Positions 50,615-59,486 of a stretch of DNA of 64,000 nt are shown here, piece by piece. The stretch is taken from positions 333,633 to 397,632 of the forward strand of contig NZ_JAMXFJ010000004.1 in NCBI RefSeq assembly GCF_025460805.1. Direction: 5' to 3'. This DNA is from Microvirga sesbaniae (GTDB taxonomy: Bacteria; Pseudomonadota; Alphaproteobacteria; Rhizobiales; Beijerinckiaceae). The notes beneath the pieces are model-generated. The model was not told the DNA's origin. It worked only from the letters and a program-made list of their open reading frames with translations, and searched no databases. A program made the translations under genes and the position numbers. The stretch's first letter is position 1, and every line of letters begins with the position of its first letter.

Positions 50615-51301
50615 ATGTTGCGCGTCCTTGCCATCGATACCGCCCTCGGCGCCTGCTCGGCCTGCATCGTCGAAGCCGGGCAGCCCGTGCCGCTCGCCGC
50701 CGAGACCATCCCCATGGACCGCGGCCATGCCGAGGCCCTGATGCCGCTGCTCGACCGGCTCTCGGCCCAGGTCGAGGGCGGCTTCGAGAGCCTGGACCGG
50801 GTCGCCGTCACGGTCGGGCCCGGCAGCTATACGGGCCTCCGGGTCGGCATCGCGGCCGCCCGCGGCATCGGCCTGGCGGCCGGCATTCCCGTGGTGGGGG
50901 TCGCGACCCTGTCGGCCTTCCTGGCGCCCCTGATGGTGGGCGACCGACGCGGGCTCTTCACCGCGGCCATCGACGCCAAGCACGGCCACATCTACATTCA
51001 GGCGATCGCGCCGGGCGGGCGCACGATCATCCCGCCAGGTCTCATGACCTACCGCGATGCGATCCGGCTCCTCGGATCCGGCCCGATCCTCGTCGCCGGA
51101 TCCGCCTCGGCCATGCTGGCGGCCGAAGCCCGCGCTCAGGGGGTCGAGGCCCACATCAATGACATCGCGGGCTTTCCCGACATCGCCTGGGTGGCCCGCC
51201 TCGGCGCGCTGGCCGATCCGAACCAGGCCCTGCCCAAGCCCCTCTACCTGCGCGAGCCCGACGCCAAGCCGCAGGATGGGGGCCGGATCGCCCGGCAATA
51301 G
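50615..51301 (+). CDS. tsaB: tRNA threonylcarbamoyladenosine biosynthesis protein TsaB
   Basis: 228 aa ASKHA-fold protein with the start RVLAIDTALGACSACIVEAG and the VTVGPGSYTGLRVGIAAARG motif. It partners TsaD and TsaE to make the t6A37 modification of ANN-decoding tRNAs. The ATG at 50615 has a GGAG ribosome binding site. It is followed by rimI after 24 bases, the usual tsaB-rimI pair. Confidence 0.94.
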   Translation: MLRVLAIDTALGACSACIVEAGQPVPLAAETIPMDRGHAEALMPLLDRLSAQVEGGFESLDRVAVTVGPGSYTGLRVGIAAARGIGLAAGIPVVGVATLSAFLAPLMVGDRRGLFTAAIDAKHGHIYIQAIAPGGRTIIPPGLMTYRDAIRLLGSGPILVAGSASAMLAAEARAQGVEAHINDIAGFPDIAWVARLGALADPNQALPKPLYLREPDAKPQDGGRIARQ

Positions 51302-51325
51302 CATCCCCGCCAATAGCATCTCCCC

Positions 51326-51811
51326 ATGAGCATTCTCGACCGGTTCATCCATCCGCCGGCCCCGCGCATCGAAGCCGTCGGGACCGAGGCGGCCGCCCGT
51401 CTGGCAGCGATCCACGCTTCGGCCTTCGCCCGCCCCTGGAGCACCCTCGACTTCGAGCGCCTGCTCGGCGAGCGCGGCGTTGTGGCCGACGGCCTCTTTC
51501 TCGGACGCACGGCGAAACCGGTCGGCTTCACCCTGTCGCGGATCGTGCTCGACGAGGCGGAGATCATCACGGTGGCGATCGCCGCGGAGGCGCGGGGGAA
51601 GGGCCATGCCCGCCCGCTGCTCTCCCGCCACCTCGACGCGCTCGCGCGCCGGGGGGTGGCCCGGGTCCACCTGGAGGTCGAGGAAGGCAATGCGCCGGCC
51701 CTCGCCGTCTACCGCCGCCTGGGCTTTCGAGACATCGGACGGAGGGACGGCTATTATCGGAAAGCCGATGGAACGACGGTGGCCGCGCTGACCATGGCCC
51801 TGGACCTATAG
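51326..51811 (+). CDS. rimI: Ribosomal protein S18-alanine N-acetyltransferase RimI-like
   Basis: 161 aa GNAT. The acetyl-CoA loop is IAAEARGKGHARPLLSRHLD and the C-terminal VEEGNAPALAVYRRLGFRDI with GRRDGYYRKADG is typical of RimI. It sits after tsaB in the conserved tsaB-rimI-fur order. The preceding LDEAEIITVAI strand is the central sheet. The family is well supported; the actual target is inferred. Confidence 0.89.
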   Translation: MSILDRFIHPPAPRIEAVGTEAAARLAAIHASAFARPWSTLDFERLLGERGVVADGLFLGRTAKPVGFTLSRIVLDEAEIITVAIAAEARGKGHARPLLSRHLDALARRGVARVHLEVEEGNAPALAVYRRLGFRDIGRRDGYYRKADGTTVAALTMALDL

Positions 51812-51861
51812 CCCGCCTCGCTTCCCTCGCCTATAAGCCTCCGCAAGGAGTCATTCGAGCC

Positions 51862-52317
51862 TTGGTCACACGGAACAGCATATCCGCCAAAACGCGCCGG
51901 TCGGACGCCATCGAGCGCGCCTGCCGCGACAAGGGCCTGCGCATGACCGGCCAGCGCCGGATCATCGCGCAGGTCCTCGATTCGGCCGAGGACCACCCGG
52001 ACGTGGTGGAGCTGCACCGGCGCGCCGCCGAGGTGGACGACCGCATCTCCCTGTCCACAGTCTACCGCACGGTGAAACTCTTCGAGACGGAGGGAATCCT
52101 CGAGCGGCTCGATTTCCGCGACGGACGCTCGCGCTACGAGCAGGCCGCGCGGGAGCACCACGATCACCTCATCAACCTGGAAACCGGCGCCGTGATCGAG
52201 TTCCGGTCCGAGGAGATCGAGGCGCTGCAGAACGAGATCGCCAAGCGGCTCGGCTACAGGGTCGTCTATCATCGGCTCGAGCTCTACGCGGTGCCGCTCG
52301 ACAAGGACGACGCGTGA
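51862..52317 (+). CDS. fur: Fur-family metal regulator (Fur/Mur)
   Basis: 151 aa. The winged helix LRMTGQRRIIAQVLDSAEDH and ISLSTVYRTVKLFETEGILE is followed by the metal site HHDH (H99-H102) and a C-terminal dimer domain. There is no C-terminal CxxC structural zinc site. In rhizobia this gene is often Mur, which senses manganese, rather than an iron regulator. The TTG start at 51862 has AAGGAG about 11 bases upstream. The gene ends in GTGA overlap with plsC. Confidence 0.9.
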   Translation: MVTRNSISAKTRRSDAIERACRDKGLRMTGQRRIIAQVLDSAEDHPDVVELHRRAAEVDDRISLSTVYRTVKLFETEGILERLDFRDGRSRYEQAAREHHDHLINLETGAVIEFRSEEIEALQNEIAKRLGYRVVYHRLELYAVPLDKDDA

Positions 52318-53084
52318 CGAGACCCGGCGTCGTCTTCCGGCTCCTTCTGCTCGGCCTGTGCAGCCTCGTGCTCGTGCCCTGGCAGATGCTGGCTCTGCGC
52401 TTCGGATGGTCGTCCATGCTGCACCGGCTGCCCGTGTGGTTCCACCGGGCGCTGCTGACGATCTTCAACGTGCGCGTGATCGAGCGGGGAACACCGCCGA
52501 CCGATGCGCCGACCATCGTCCTGTCGAACCACGTCTCCTGGCTCGACATTCCGGTGATCGGCTCCCTCCACCCGCTCTCCTTCATCGCGAAATCCGAGAT
52601 CGAGGGCTGGCCGGTGGTCGGCCTGTTCGCGCGGCTCCAGCGCTCGGTCTTCATCGACCGCCAGCGCCGCAAGGCCACCGCCGAGGTGAACGATGCGCTC
52701 GCCCACCGGCTGGTGAAGGGCGAGGTGATCGTGCTGTTCGCGGAGGGCACCACGAGCGACGGCAACCGCCTCCTGCCCTTCCGCTCGTCCCTGGTGGGTG
52801 CGGCCCAGACGGCCCTCATGCATGACGACGTCGAGCGGGTGTTCCTCCAGCCGCTCGCCATCGCGTATACGCGCCGCAACGGTCTGCCCGTGACCCGGCG
52901 GGAGCGCCCCTTCATCGCCTGGTACGGCGACATGGATCTCGCGCCCCACCTGAAGCTGTTCGTCCAGGGTGACCCCCTCGACGTGGTGGTCACCTGGGGC
53001 GAGCCGATCCCGTTCAACGGCAACCGCAAGCAGGCCACCGCGTCCGCCGAGGCCGAGGTGCGCCGCGCCCTGAAGGCGGCTTGA
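52314..53084 (+). CDS. 1-acyl-sn-glycerol-3-phosphate acyltransferase (PlsC family)
   Basis: 256 aa, N-terminal membrane anchor (LLLLGLCSLVLVPWQMLALR). The catalytic H-x4-D is NHVSWLD (H73, D78), followed by FIDRQRRK, the substrate motif LFAEGTTSDGNRLLPFRSS and VFLQPLAIAYTRR. It makes phosphatidic acid or acylates another lysolipid. The GTG start overlaps the fur stop. The tail gene of the tsaB-rimI-fur-plsC-miaB order, although miaB is now 3.8 kb away. Confidence 0.91.
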   Translation: MTRPGVVFRLLLLGLCSLVLVPWQMLALRFGWSSMLHRLPVWFHRALLTIFNVRVIERGTPPTDAPTIVLSNHVSWLDIPVIGSLHPLSFIAKSEIEGWPVVGLFARLQRSVFIDRQRRKATAEVNDALAHRLVKGEVIVLFAEGTTSDGNRLLPFRSSLVGAAQTALMHDDVERVFLQPLAIAYTRRNGLPVTRRERPFIAWYGDMDLAPHLKLFVQGDPLDVVVTWGEPIPFNGNRKQATASAEAEVRRALKAA

Positions 53085-53090
53085 GGCCGT

Positions 53091-54023
53091 TCACCCCCGC
53101 GTCGCCTCCACGCCGGACGCTTTCGCCTCCTCCATGAGCCAGGCCCGGAAGGCGGCCAGCGCCGGCCGGTCGGCGGTGGCTTCGGGGCAGACCACGTAAT
53201 ACTGGTAGGCCCCCTTCACCTGCTGCGGGAAGGGCTGAACCAGGCGCCCGGCCTGCAGGTAGTCGCCGATCAGCACGTTGGTGGCGAGAGCCACGCCCTG
53301 GCCGGATGCGGCGGCCTGCAGGCAGAGATAGGTGTGGGTGAAGCGCGGGCCGCGGGAGGTGTCGACACCCGTGACGCCGAGAGCCGCGAGCCAGCGGTCC
53401 CAGGTGGTGTAGTCCGGCACCCCGCCGACGGCTTCGTGGATGAGGGTGTGACGGCGCAGGTCCGCGGGCTCGCGCAGGGGCCGCTCCGGATCGCCCAGCA
53501 GGCCCGCGCTGCACACCGCGAAGAAGTATTCGTCCATCAGCAGGTCGGTGCGCAGGCCCGGATAGGCCCCTTGGCCGAAGCGGATCGCGATATCCACGTC
53601 CTCCCGGGCGAAATCGGTGAGCTGCATCGAGACCGAAACTCGGACGTCGAAGTCCGGGTGGCGCGCCTGGAAGGACCCGAGCCGCGGGATGAGCCAGTTC
53701 GACGCCAGGCTCGGCATGGCGCTGACCGTGATGACATGGGGGGCTTCCGGGCGCAGGGCCTGGGCCGTGGCGTGATCGAGCCGGTCGAGGATGTCCGACA
53801 GGGACGCGGCATAGGCCTGCCCCAAGGGCGTCAGCGCCACGCCGCGGCTCGGCTGGCGGACGAAGAGCGGGCGTCCGAGCCAGGCTTCGAGGGCCTTCAC
53901 CTGCTGGCCCACGGCGCTCGCCGTGACGGCGATCTCGTCGCCCGCCTTCTCGAAGTTCAGGTGGCGGGACGCAGCCTCGAAGGCGCGCAGGGCGTTCAGG
54001 GGCGGAAGGCGTCGGCGGGACAT
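53091..54023 (-). CDS. LysR-family transcriptional regulator (GcvA-like)
   Basis: 310 aa. The HTH LPPLNALRAFEAASRHLNFE and KAGDEIAVTASAVGQQVKAL is followed by a linker helix and a periplasmic-binding-type effector domain (about 95-300). The domain's HPDFDVRVSVSMQLTDFARE and DVDIAIRFGQGAYPGL resemble GcvA. It is divergent from the DUF1127 gene, whose expression it may control. The start at 54023 is the usual MSRRRLPPLNAL. Confidence 0.9.
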   Translation of the reverse strand: MSRRRLPPLNALRAFEAASRHLNFEKAGDEIAVTASAVGQQVKALEAWLGRPLFVRQPSRGVALTPLGQAYAASLSDILDRLDHATAQALRPEAPHVITVSAMPSLASNWLIPRLGSFQARHPDFDVRVSVSMQLTDFAREDVDIAIRFGQGAYPGLRTDLLMDEYFFAVCSAGLLGDPERPLREPADLRRHTLIHEAVGGVPDYTTWDRWLAALGVTGVDTSRGPRFTHTYLCLQAAASGQGVALATNVLIGDYLQAGRLVQPFPQQVKGAYQYYVVCPEATADRPALAAFRAWLMEEAKASGVEATRG

Positions 54024-54143
54024 GGCAAATCCGGAGCTTTGCCCAAGTTTTGCTTGGGCATCAGGCAAGAACTTCTCGTTTGCTTATAACCTATCACAGG
54101 AGCACATTTCCCTTCAATGCAACGCCATCGAAGGAGACCCGCC

Positions 54144-54383
54144 ATGGCGATCGGACATGCCGCAGCAAATCTTGGGTTCCACGGGGTCGGCCGTGAGCGC
54201 AAGCGGAGCGTGCTTCAGTTCCTGCTCAGGGTTGAGGCCTGGCTCGACTCGCGCAGGAACTCCAAGGCTCTGTACCAAATGGACGACCGGGAGCTTGCCG
54301 ATATCGGGTTGTCGCGCGCCGATGTGGAAGGCTTGAATGTGGACACCTGGCAGGATCACCTGCCGCACGCGTTCAGCCGATGA
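54144..54383 (+). CDS. DUF1127 small protein
   Basis: 79 aa. The C-terminal DUF1127 segment SKALYQMDDRELADIGLSRA begins at about residue 45. Proteins with this short, basic domain occur widely in alphaproteobacteria; some bind RNA or affect phosphate and carbon metabolism, but this one is unstudied. The ATG at 54144 has a clear GAAGGAG; a start at 54117 lacks one. It is divergent from the LysR gene and 19 bases upstream of the GST gene. Confidence 0.85.
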   Translation: MAIGHAAANLGFHGVGRERKRSVLQFLLRVEAWLDSRRNSKALYQMDDRELADIGLSRADVEGLNVDTWQDHLPHAFSR

Positions 54384-54402
54384 CATCCCGAAAGGCACCC
54401 CG

Positions 54403-55086
54403 ATGAAGCTCTATTCCGGCCCCGTGAGCCTCTTCTCCCGCAAGGTCGAGATCGCCCTTCACGAGAAGGGGCTCGCGTTCGAGCAGATCCTGGTGCCGTT
54501 CACGCAGACGGCCGGCTACAGCCCGAAGAACCCGGACGTGCTCGCCGTCAATCCCAAGGGGCAAGTCCCGGTCCTCGTGGACGGGGACCTGTCTCTCTAC
54601 GATTCGACGGTCATCCTCGAATACCTGGAAGACGCCTACCCGGATCCGGCGCTCTATCCGAAGTCCCCGGCAGCGCGGGCCCGGTGCCGGCTCTTCGACG
54701 TGTTCGGCGACGAGGTCATGCTGGCGCCGCTGCGTTTCCTGATGCACCGGACCGAGCCGAAGCCCGACGATCTCGAGCGCTGGCACGCCAAGGAAGCCAA
54801 GGCCCGGGAGGCCGAACCGGTCCTGGCCGGCCATTTCGCCGAGCTCGACCGGGCGCTCCGGAGCAGGGACTATCTCTGCGGCGCGTTCTCGGCCGCCGAT
54901 ATCGCGGTGTTTATGCCCGTCTTCTGGACCCGCCGCCTCGGCGGCCCATCCCTGAGAGGGCACGAGGCCCTGGCCGGTTGGTATGCGCGGCTCGGCGCCC
55001 GTCCGGCCTTCGCTCAAGTCGTGTCCGAGATCCTGGCCGCCGACGCCGCGTTGTCGGCCCCGGTCGAGGGTGCCTTCGGGGATTGA
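54403..55086 (+). CDS. Glutathione S-transferase family protein
   Basis: 227 aa. The thioredoxin-like N-terminal domain starts MKLYSGPVSLFSRKVEIALH with Ser10/Ser13 near the glutathione thiol, and VNPKGQVPVLVDGDLSLYDS holds the cis-proline and glutathione contact. A helical C-terminal domain includes DYLCGAFSAADIAVFMPVFW. The family conjugates or reduces electrophiles. The gene may be in one transcript with the DUF1127 gene (19 bases apart). Confidence 0.89.
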   Translation: MKLYSGPVSLFSRKVEIALHEKGLAFEQILVPFTQTAGYSPKNPDVLAVNPKGQVPVLVDGDLSLYDSTVILEYLEDAYPDPALYPKSPAARARCRLFDVFGDEVMLAPLRFLMHRTEPKPDDLERWHAKEAKAREAEPVLAGHFAELDRALRSRDYLCGAFSAADIAVFMPVFWTRRLGGPSLRGHEALAGWYARLGARPAFAQVVSEILAADAALSAPVEGAFGD

Positions 55087-55124
55087 GGAAGGCGGCAGGC
55101 CTTTGCCCCCTCTCCCCTCGCCGA

Positions 55125-56294
55125 TCAGGCCGCCGGAAGACCTGCCGGCCGCAGCCGTCCGGCACCGGCCAGGACGAGCGCCGCGACCAGGAAGAGAGCC
55201 GCCACCCAGCCGAGATCTCCCACGGTCGCGTAGCGCAGCACCAGCCCGCCGATGAACGAGCCGAGCGCCACGCCGAAATAGAGCGCCGAGCCGTTGAGCG
55301 AGAGCGCCAGAGGGGCGCTGCCCGGCGCGATTGCCAGGATCCGGCTCGCCTGGGCGGGCGGAAAGGACCACGACATGACGCCCCAGGGGAACAGGGCGCC
55401 GAGGAAGGCCGGCCCGGCCCATCCGTCGGGCAGATGCCCGAGGAGCGCGAAGAACAGCATCATGCCCGTATTGAGGACGATCGCGACCGTCACCATGCGC
55501 TGCGCGCCCCAACGGTCGGCCATCTGGCCGCCGAGATAGTTTCCCAGGGCGGCGCCGCTGCCATAGACCAGCAGCACGGTCGGCAGCAGGGATCGGCCGA
55601 GGCCGGCGGCCTGGAGGGTCATGGGGGCGATATAGGTGAAGATCATGAAGCCCGCCGTCATGTAGAGCAGCGTCGTCGCCAGCGCCGGGCGGATCCCCGG
55701 TTGCGCCAGGACCGCGAACCGGCTCCGGAGCGGCATCCTCGTGCCGCGCAGCCCTTCCGGCAGCATGAGGCGGATCGCCAGGGCGGCGATCACGCCCGCG
55801 AGGGCGATGCTCGCATAGGTGCCCCGCCAGCCGGCCCAGCCGGCCACGAAGGCCCCGAGGGGCGCCCCGAACGCGACGGCGAGCGACGTTCCGCCGACCA
55901 CGATGGCGATCGCCCGCGCCCGGTGGTCGGCATGGGAGATCGCGACCGCGGTCGCCTGGGCGGTCGCGGCGTAGAGCCCGGCCGCGCAGGCGATCACGAT
56001 CCGGGCGACGAGGAGAACCGCGTAGGTGTGGGCGAAGGCGGCGCTCAGCGCGCCGGCAGCGAAGACCAGGGCGCTTGCGGTGAGGATCGTGCGACGGTCC
56101 CGTGCGGCGGTGAGCGCCGTCAGGACCGGCGAGGCGGTCGCGTAGACCAGGGCGAAGGCCACCACGAGGTAGCCGGCCTCGATCAGGGTGACGCCGGTAT
56201 CCTCGGAGATCTGCGGGAGGAGCGACGCGATGACGAAGCCCTCCGCCCCGATGGCGAAGGTGCCGAGAGCCAGCCAGAAGAGACGCTTGTCCAT
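55125..56294 (-). CDS. MFS transporter (drug/arabinose exporter type)
   Basis: 389 aa with 12 predicted helices. Landmarks are ALGTFAIGAEGFVIASLLPQ and ISEDTGVTLIEAGYLVVAFA, with the loop ALTAARDRRTILTASALVFA, all typical of YdhP/AraJ-type exporters. The start at 56294 has GGTGGAGC directly upstream; the frame extending to 56354 crosses two ArsR-type operator boxes. It is divergent from an ArsR regulator gene. Confidence 0.89.
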   Translation of the reverse strand: MDKRLFWLALGTFAIGAEGFVIASLLPQISEDTGVTLIEAGYLVVAFALVYATASPVLTALTAARDRRTILTASALVFAAGALSAAFAHTYAVLLVARIVIACAAGLYAATAQATAVAISHADHRARAIAIVVGGTSLAVAFGAPLGAFVAGWAGWRGTYASIALAGVIAALAIRLMLPEGLRGTRMPLRSRFAVLAQPGIRPALATTLLYMTAGFMIFTYIAPMTLQAAGLGRSLLPTVLLVYGSGAALGNYLGGQMADRWGAQRMVTVAIVLNTGMMLFFALLGHLPDGWAGPAFLGALFPWGVMSWSFPPAQASRILAIAPGSAPLALSLNGSALYFGVALGSFIGGLVLRYATVGDLGWVAALFLVAALVLAGAGRLRPAGLPAA

Positions 56295-56307
56295 GCTCCA
56301 CCCGGTT

Positions 56308-56379
56308 TGTTCAACGATCATTGAACAATTGAACCTCTTATCCTCCGAAGTCAAGGTCTAGTTCAAGAGATGTTGAACT
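56308..56379. promoter_or_regulatory. Paired ArsR-type operators between MFS and ArsR genes
   Basis: TGTTCAA-N6-TTGAACA (56308-56327) and AGTTCAA-N6-TTGAACT (56360-56379), both perfect seven-base arms with the same TTCAA-N6-TTGAA core and centres 52 bases apart (about five helical turns). They lie in the shared promoter region and probably bind the ArsR product to repress both genes. Confidence 0.85.
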
Positions 56380-56395
56380 ACGCGAGAAACCCCTT

Positions 56396-56743
56396 ATGTT
56401 GAGCGGCATGACCTCCCTGCCCCATCCCCATGCCGATCAGATCGAGCTGGCCCATGTCCTGTCAGCCCTCGGCGACGAGACCCGTCTGGCCATCATCGGG
56501 CTTCTGGCCCAGGGCGAGCAGGACGCGATGACCTGCAGCCAGTTCCTGCATCTCGGCTCCAAGACGGGTCTGAGCTATCATCTGGCCAAGCTGCGCGAAG
56601 CCGGACTGGTCAGGGTCCGGCCCGAGGGCACGAAGCGCATGATCAGCCTGCGCCGGGCCGACCTCGACCGGCGTTTTCCGGGCTTTCTCGATTCGATCAT
56701 CGCGTGCCAGGCGGCTCGGCCGAAGCCGGGAACCCAGGCGTAA
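56396..56743 (+). CDS. ArsR/SmtB-family transcriptional regulator
   Basis: 115 aa single winged-helix domain: LSALGDETRLAIIGLLAQGE, LHLGSKTGLSYHLAKLREAG and LVRVRPEGTKRMISLRRADL. It has one Cys in AMTCSQF and none of the ELCVCDL metal-binding motif, so the signal is probably not arsenic or zinc. The next ATG is at 56408. Its two operators and the divergent exporter gene suggest it senses a compound exported by that MFS protein. Confidence 0.88.
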   Translation: MLSGMTSLPHPHADQIELAHVLSALGDETRLAIIGLLAQGEQDAMTCSQFLHLGSKTGLSYHLAKLREAGLVRVRPEGTKRMISLRRADLDRRFPGFLDSIIACQAARPKPGTQA

Positions 56744-56851
56744 CGGAAGCGCCACGCCGGGTGTTGTCTCTGTCACAGAGGCAACTCTCTTCTCTTGCCG
56801 GCCCAAAGCGCTTAAAGACAGGGCTTCACCCTTTCACCACAGGCCGACCCC

Positions 56852-58210
56852 GTGAAAAAAGTCTTCGTCAAATCCTATGGCTGCCAGATGAACGTCTATG
56901 ACGCCGAGCGCATGGCCGACATGCTGGCGTCGGAGGGCTACAGCGAAACCGCCGCCATGGAGGAGGCGGACCTGGTCATCCTCAACACCTGCCACATCCG
57001 CGAGAAGGCTGCCGAGAAGGTCTATTCAGAGCTCGGCCGCGTGCGCGAGATGAAGAAGGAGCGCGAGGCCCTCGGGCAGGACACGAAGGTCGTGGTGGCG
57101 GGCTGCGTCGCCCAGGCCGAGGGCAAGGAGATCCTCCGCCGCGCGCCTGCCGTCGACGTGGTGGTGGGCCCGCAGAACTATCACAACCTCCCGCAGCTCC
57201 TGAAGAAGCCTCGGTCCGAGCGCGTCGTCGACACCGAATTCCCGATCGAGGACAAGTTCGACCACCTGCCCAAGCCCTCGAGCGCGGCGATCCGGAACCG
57301 GGGCGTGTCGGCGTTCCTCACGATCCAGGAGGGCTGCGACAAGTTCTGTACCTTCTGCGTGGTGCCCTATACCCGCGGGGCGGAGGTCTCGCGGCCGGTG
57401 GCCAAGATCCTCGACGAGGCCCTGCGGCTGGCCGATGCGGGCGTGCGCGAGCTGACGCTGATCGGGCAGAACGTGAACGCCTATCACGGCGAGGGCCCGG
57501 ACGGCTCCGTCTGGTCGCTCGGCCGCCTGCTGCACCGGCTGGCCGAGGTACCGGGCATCGCGCGCCTGCGCTACACCACGAGCCATCCGCGCGACATGGA
57601 CGACGCCCTGATCGCCGCCCATCGCGACATTCCCGCCGTGATGCCGTACCTGCACCTTCCGGTGCAGTCCGGCTCCGACCGCATCCTCGACGCGATGAAC
57701 CGCAAGCACACGGGCGACGAGTACCGGCGCCTGATCGCGCGCATCCGTGACGCCCAGCCGGCTCTCGCCCTCTCATCCGACTTCATCGTGGGCTTCCCGG
57801 GCGAGACGGATGCGGAGTTCGAGGAGACCATGCGGCTCGTGGCCGATGTGGGCTTCGCCAGCTCCTTCTCGTTCAAGTACAGCCCCCGCCCCGGCACGCC
57901 GGCCGCCGAGATCGACGCGCAGGTATCCGAAGCCGTGAAGGCCGAGCGTCTGGCCCTGCTGCAGAATCTGCTGGAAATGCAGCGGCAGGCCTTCAACCAC
58001 GGAACCGTGGGGCAGACCCTCGACGTTCTCTTGGAGAAGCCGGGTCGTCATCCGGGCCAGATGGCGGGCAAGTCGCCCTATCTGCAAGCCGTGCAGATCG
58101 ACACCGACCGCCACGCGGTCGGGGAGATCGTGACGGTGCGGATCACGCGGGCCGGCTCCAACAGCCTGTTCGGGGAATGGGTCGGGCCCGGCAGTCAGGC
58201 CGCTGCCTAG
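56852..58210 (+). CDS. miaB: tRNA-2-methylthio-N6-isopentenyladenosine synthase MiaB
   Basis: 452 aa. An N-terminal MTTase domain carries the auxiliary cluster cysteines C11, C47 and C85. The radical SAM motif is C162-x3-C166-x2-C169 ([16 protein letters not shown]). A C-terminal TRAM domain follows ([40 protein letters not shown]). It adds the methylthio group to i6A37 in tRNA. The GTG at 56852 is followed directly by [13 protein letters not shown]. It starts the miaB-phoH-ybeY-corC-lnt run. Confidence 0.96.
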   Translation: MKKVFVKSYGCQMNVYDAERMADMLASEGYSETAAMEEADLVILNTCHIREKAAEKVYSELGRVREMKKEREALGQDTKVVVAGCVAQAEGKEILRRAPAVDVVVGPQNYHNLPQLLKKPRSERVVDTEFPIEDKFDHLPKPSSAAIRNRGVSAFLTIQEGCDKFCTFCVVPYTRGAEVSRPVAKILDEALRLADAGVRELTLIGQNVNAYHGEGPDGSVWSLGRLLHRLAEVPGIARLRYTTSHPRDMDDALIAAHRDIPAVMPYLHLPVQSGSDRILDAMNRKHTGDEYRRLIARIRDAQPALALSSDFIVGFPGETDAEFEETMRLVADVGFASSFSFKYSPRPGTPAAEIDAQVSEAVKAERLALLQNLLEMQRQAFNHGTVGQTLDVLLEKPGRHPGQMAGKSPYLQAVQIDTDRHAVGEIVTVRITRAGSNSLFGEWVGPGSQAAA

Positions 58211-58316
58211 AGCATCGGCCCAAAAAGTGGACCCGCTTTCGGGATCGGATCCGACGCTCACTTCCTTGAGCGGCGCATCGTGCGGGAAACCGGAGCCACT
58301 TTTCCGCACGATGCGC
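58211..58316. repeat. Two palindromic repeats between miaB and phoH
   Basis: 58211-58257 has AGCATCGG/CCGACGCT-type ends with an imperfect CCAAAAAGTGGACCCGCTTT core. 58273-58316 has GCGCATCGTGCGG/CCGCACGATGCGC perfect 13-base arms with centre GAAACCGGAGCCACTTTT. Each belongs to one of the two palindrome families of this window. Confidence 0.85.
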
Positions 58317-58388
58317 TAGTCTCCGGCCCCGCGAGACCCCATATCCGTCGGCCGCACCCGGTGCGGCGACACTTCAGAGGAGAGGCAT

Positions 58389-59486
58389 TTGAGCCCAGCG
58401 GACAATGTGACCGCACGAGCCCAAAAGGGGCGGAACGCCAGCAGCTTGCATCCCGGCGTCGTCGAAGAGGCCGAGATCGTCCTCACCTTCGACGACAACC
58501 GCCTCGCCAGCCTCGTCTTCGGACAATACGACCAGAACCTCGCCCATCTGGAGCGGCGCCTGAACGTGACCGCCATCGCCAACGGCAACCGGGTCACCGT
58601 GAAGGGCACGCCGGAAGCCTCCGAGATGGGCCGCCGAGTCCTGGAAGGCCTCTACGAGCGCGCCCGCCAGGGCGGAGCGCTCGGACCCGGCGACGTGGAC
58701 GGCGCCATCGAGGAGAGCACCCTGCAGGGCAGCCTCTTTCCGGCCGCCGAGGAGCCGCCGGTCCCGGGGCTCACCGCCTTCGACCAGATCTCCACGCGCC
58801 GGCGCGGTCCGGTCCGCGCCCGCAACGCCTCGCAGAACGCCTATATCAAGGCGCTCAAGACGAATGAGCTCGTCTTCGCCGAAGGCCCGGCCGGCACCGG
58901 CAAGACCTGGCTGGCTGTCGGCTACGCGGTGTCGCTGCTCGAGGCCGGTCAGGTCGACCGCCTGATCATCTCCCGTCCGGCCGTGGAAGCCGGCGAGCGG
59001 CTCGGCTTCCTGCCGGGCGACATGCGCGAGAAGGTCGATCCCTATCTGCGGCCGATCTACGACGCCCTCTACGACTTCATGGAGGCCCGGCACGTGGACC
59101 GGGGCCTGCAGACCGGGATGATCGAGATCGCCCCCTTGGCCTTCATGCGCGGGCGCACCCTCACCAACGCCCTGGTGCTGCTCGACGAGGCGCAGAACAC
59201 CACGTCGATGCAGATGAAGATGTTCCTGACCCGCCTCGGCGAGGGCTCGCGGATGATCATCACGGGCGATCCGACCCAGATCGACCTGCCGCCGGGCCAG
59301 AAATCCGGCCTGGTCGAGGCGGTGCGCATCCTGAACGGCGTCGAGGGGATCGCCCGCGTGACCTTCAAGGAGGCCGACGTGGTGCGCCACGACCTCGTGC
59401 GCCGCATTGTGACGGCCTACGACAAGGCCGCCCGCGAGGCGCCGCCGGAGCCGCCGCGCCCGGATTACCGGGACCGCCGGCCGTGA
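58389..59486 (+). CDS. phoH: PhoH family ATPase (YbeZ)
   Basis: 365 aa. An N-terminal KH-like domain (about 25-125) is followed by a P-loop ATPase with Walker A GPAGTGKT (166-173), SRPAVEAGERLGFLPGD, and Walker B ALVLLDEAQNTTSMQMKMF, then GDPTQIDLPPGQKSGL. PhoH-like YbeZ acts with YbeY in rRNA processing. The TTG start at 58389 has AGAGGAGAGG upstream. It overlaps the ybeY start by four bases. Confidence 0.93.
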   Translation: MSPADNVTARAQKGRNASSLHPGVVEEAEIVLTFDDNRLASLVFGQYDQNLAHLERRLNVTAIANGNRVTVKGTPEASEMGRRVLEGLYERARQGGALGPGDVDGAIEESTLQGSLFPAAEEPPVPGLTAFDQISTRRRGPVRARNASQNAYIKALKTNELVFAEGPAGTGKTWLAVGYAVSLLEAGQVDRLIISRPAVEAGERLGFLPGDMREKVDPYLRPIYDALYDFMEARHVDRGLQTGMIEIAPLAFMRGRTLTNALVLLDEAQNTTSMQMKMFLTRLGEGSRMIITGDPTQIDLPPGQKSGLVEAVRILNGVEGIARVTFKEADVVRHDLVRRIVTAYDKAAREAPPEPPRPDYRDRRP

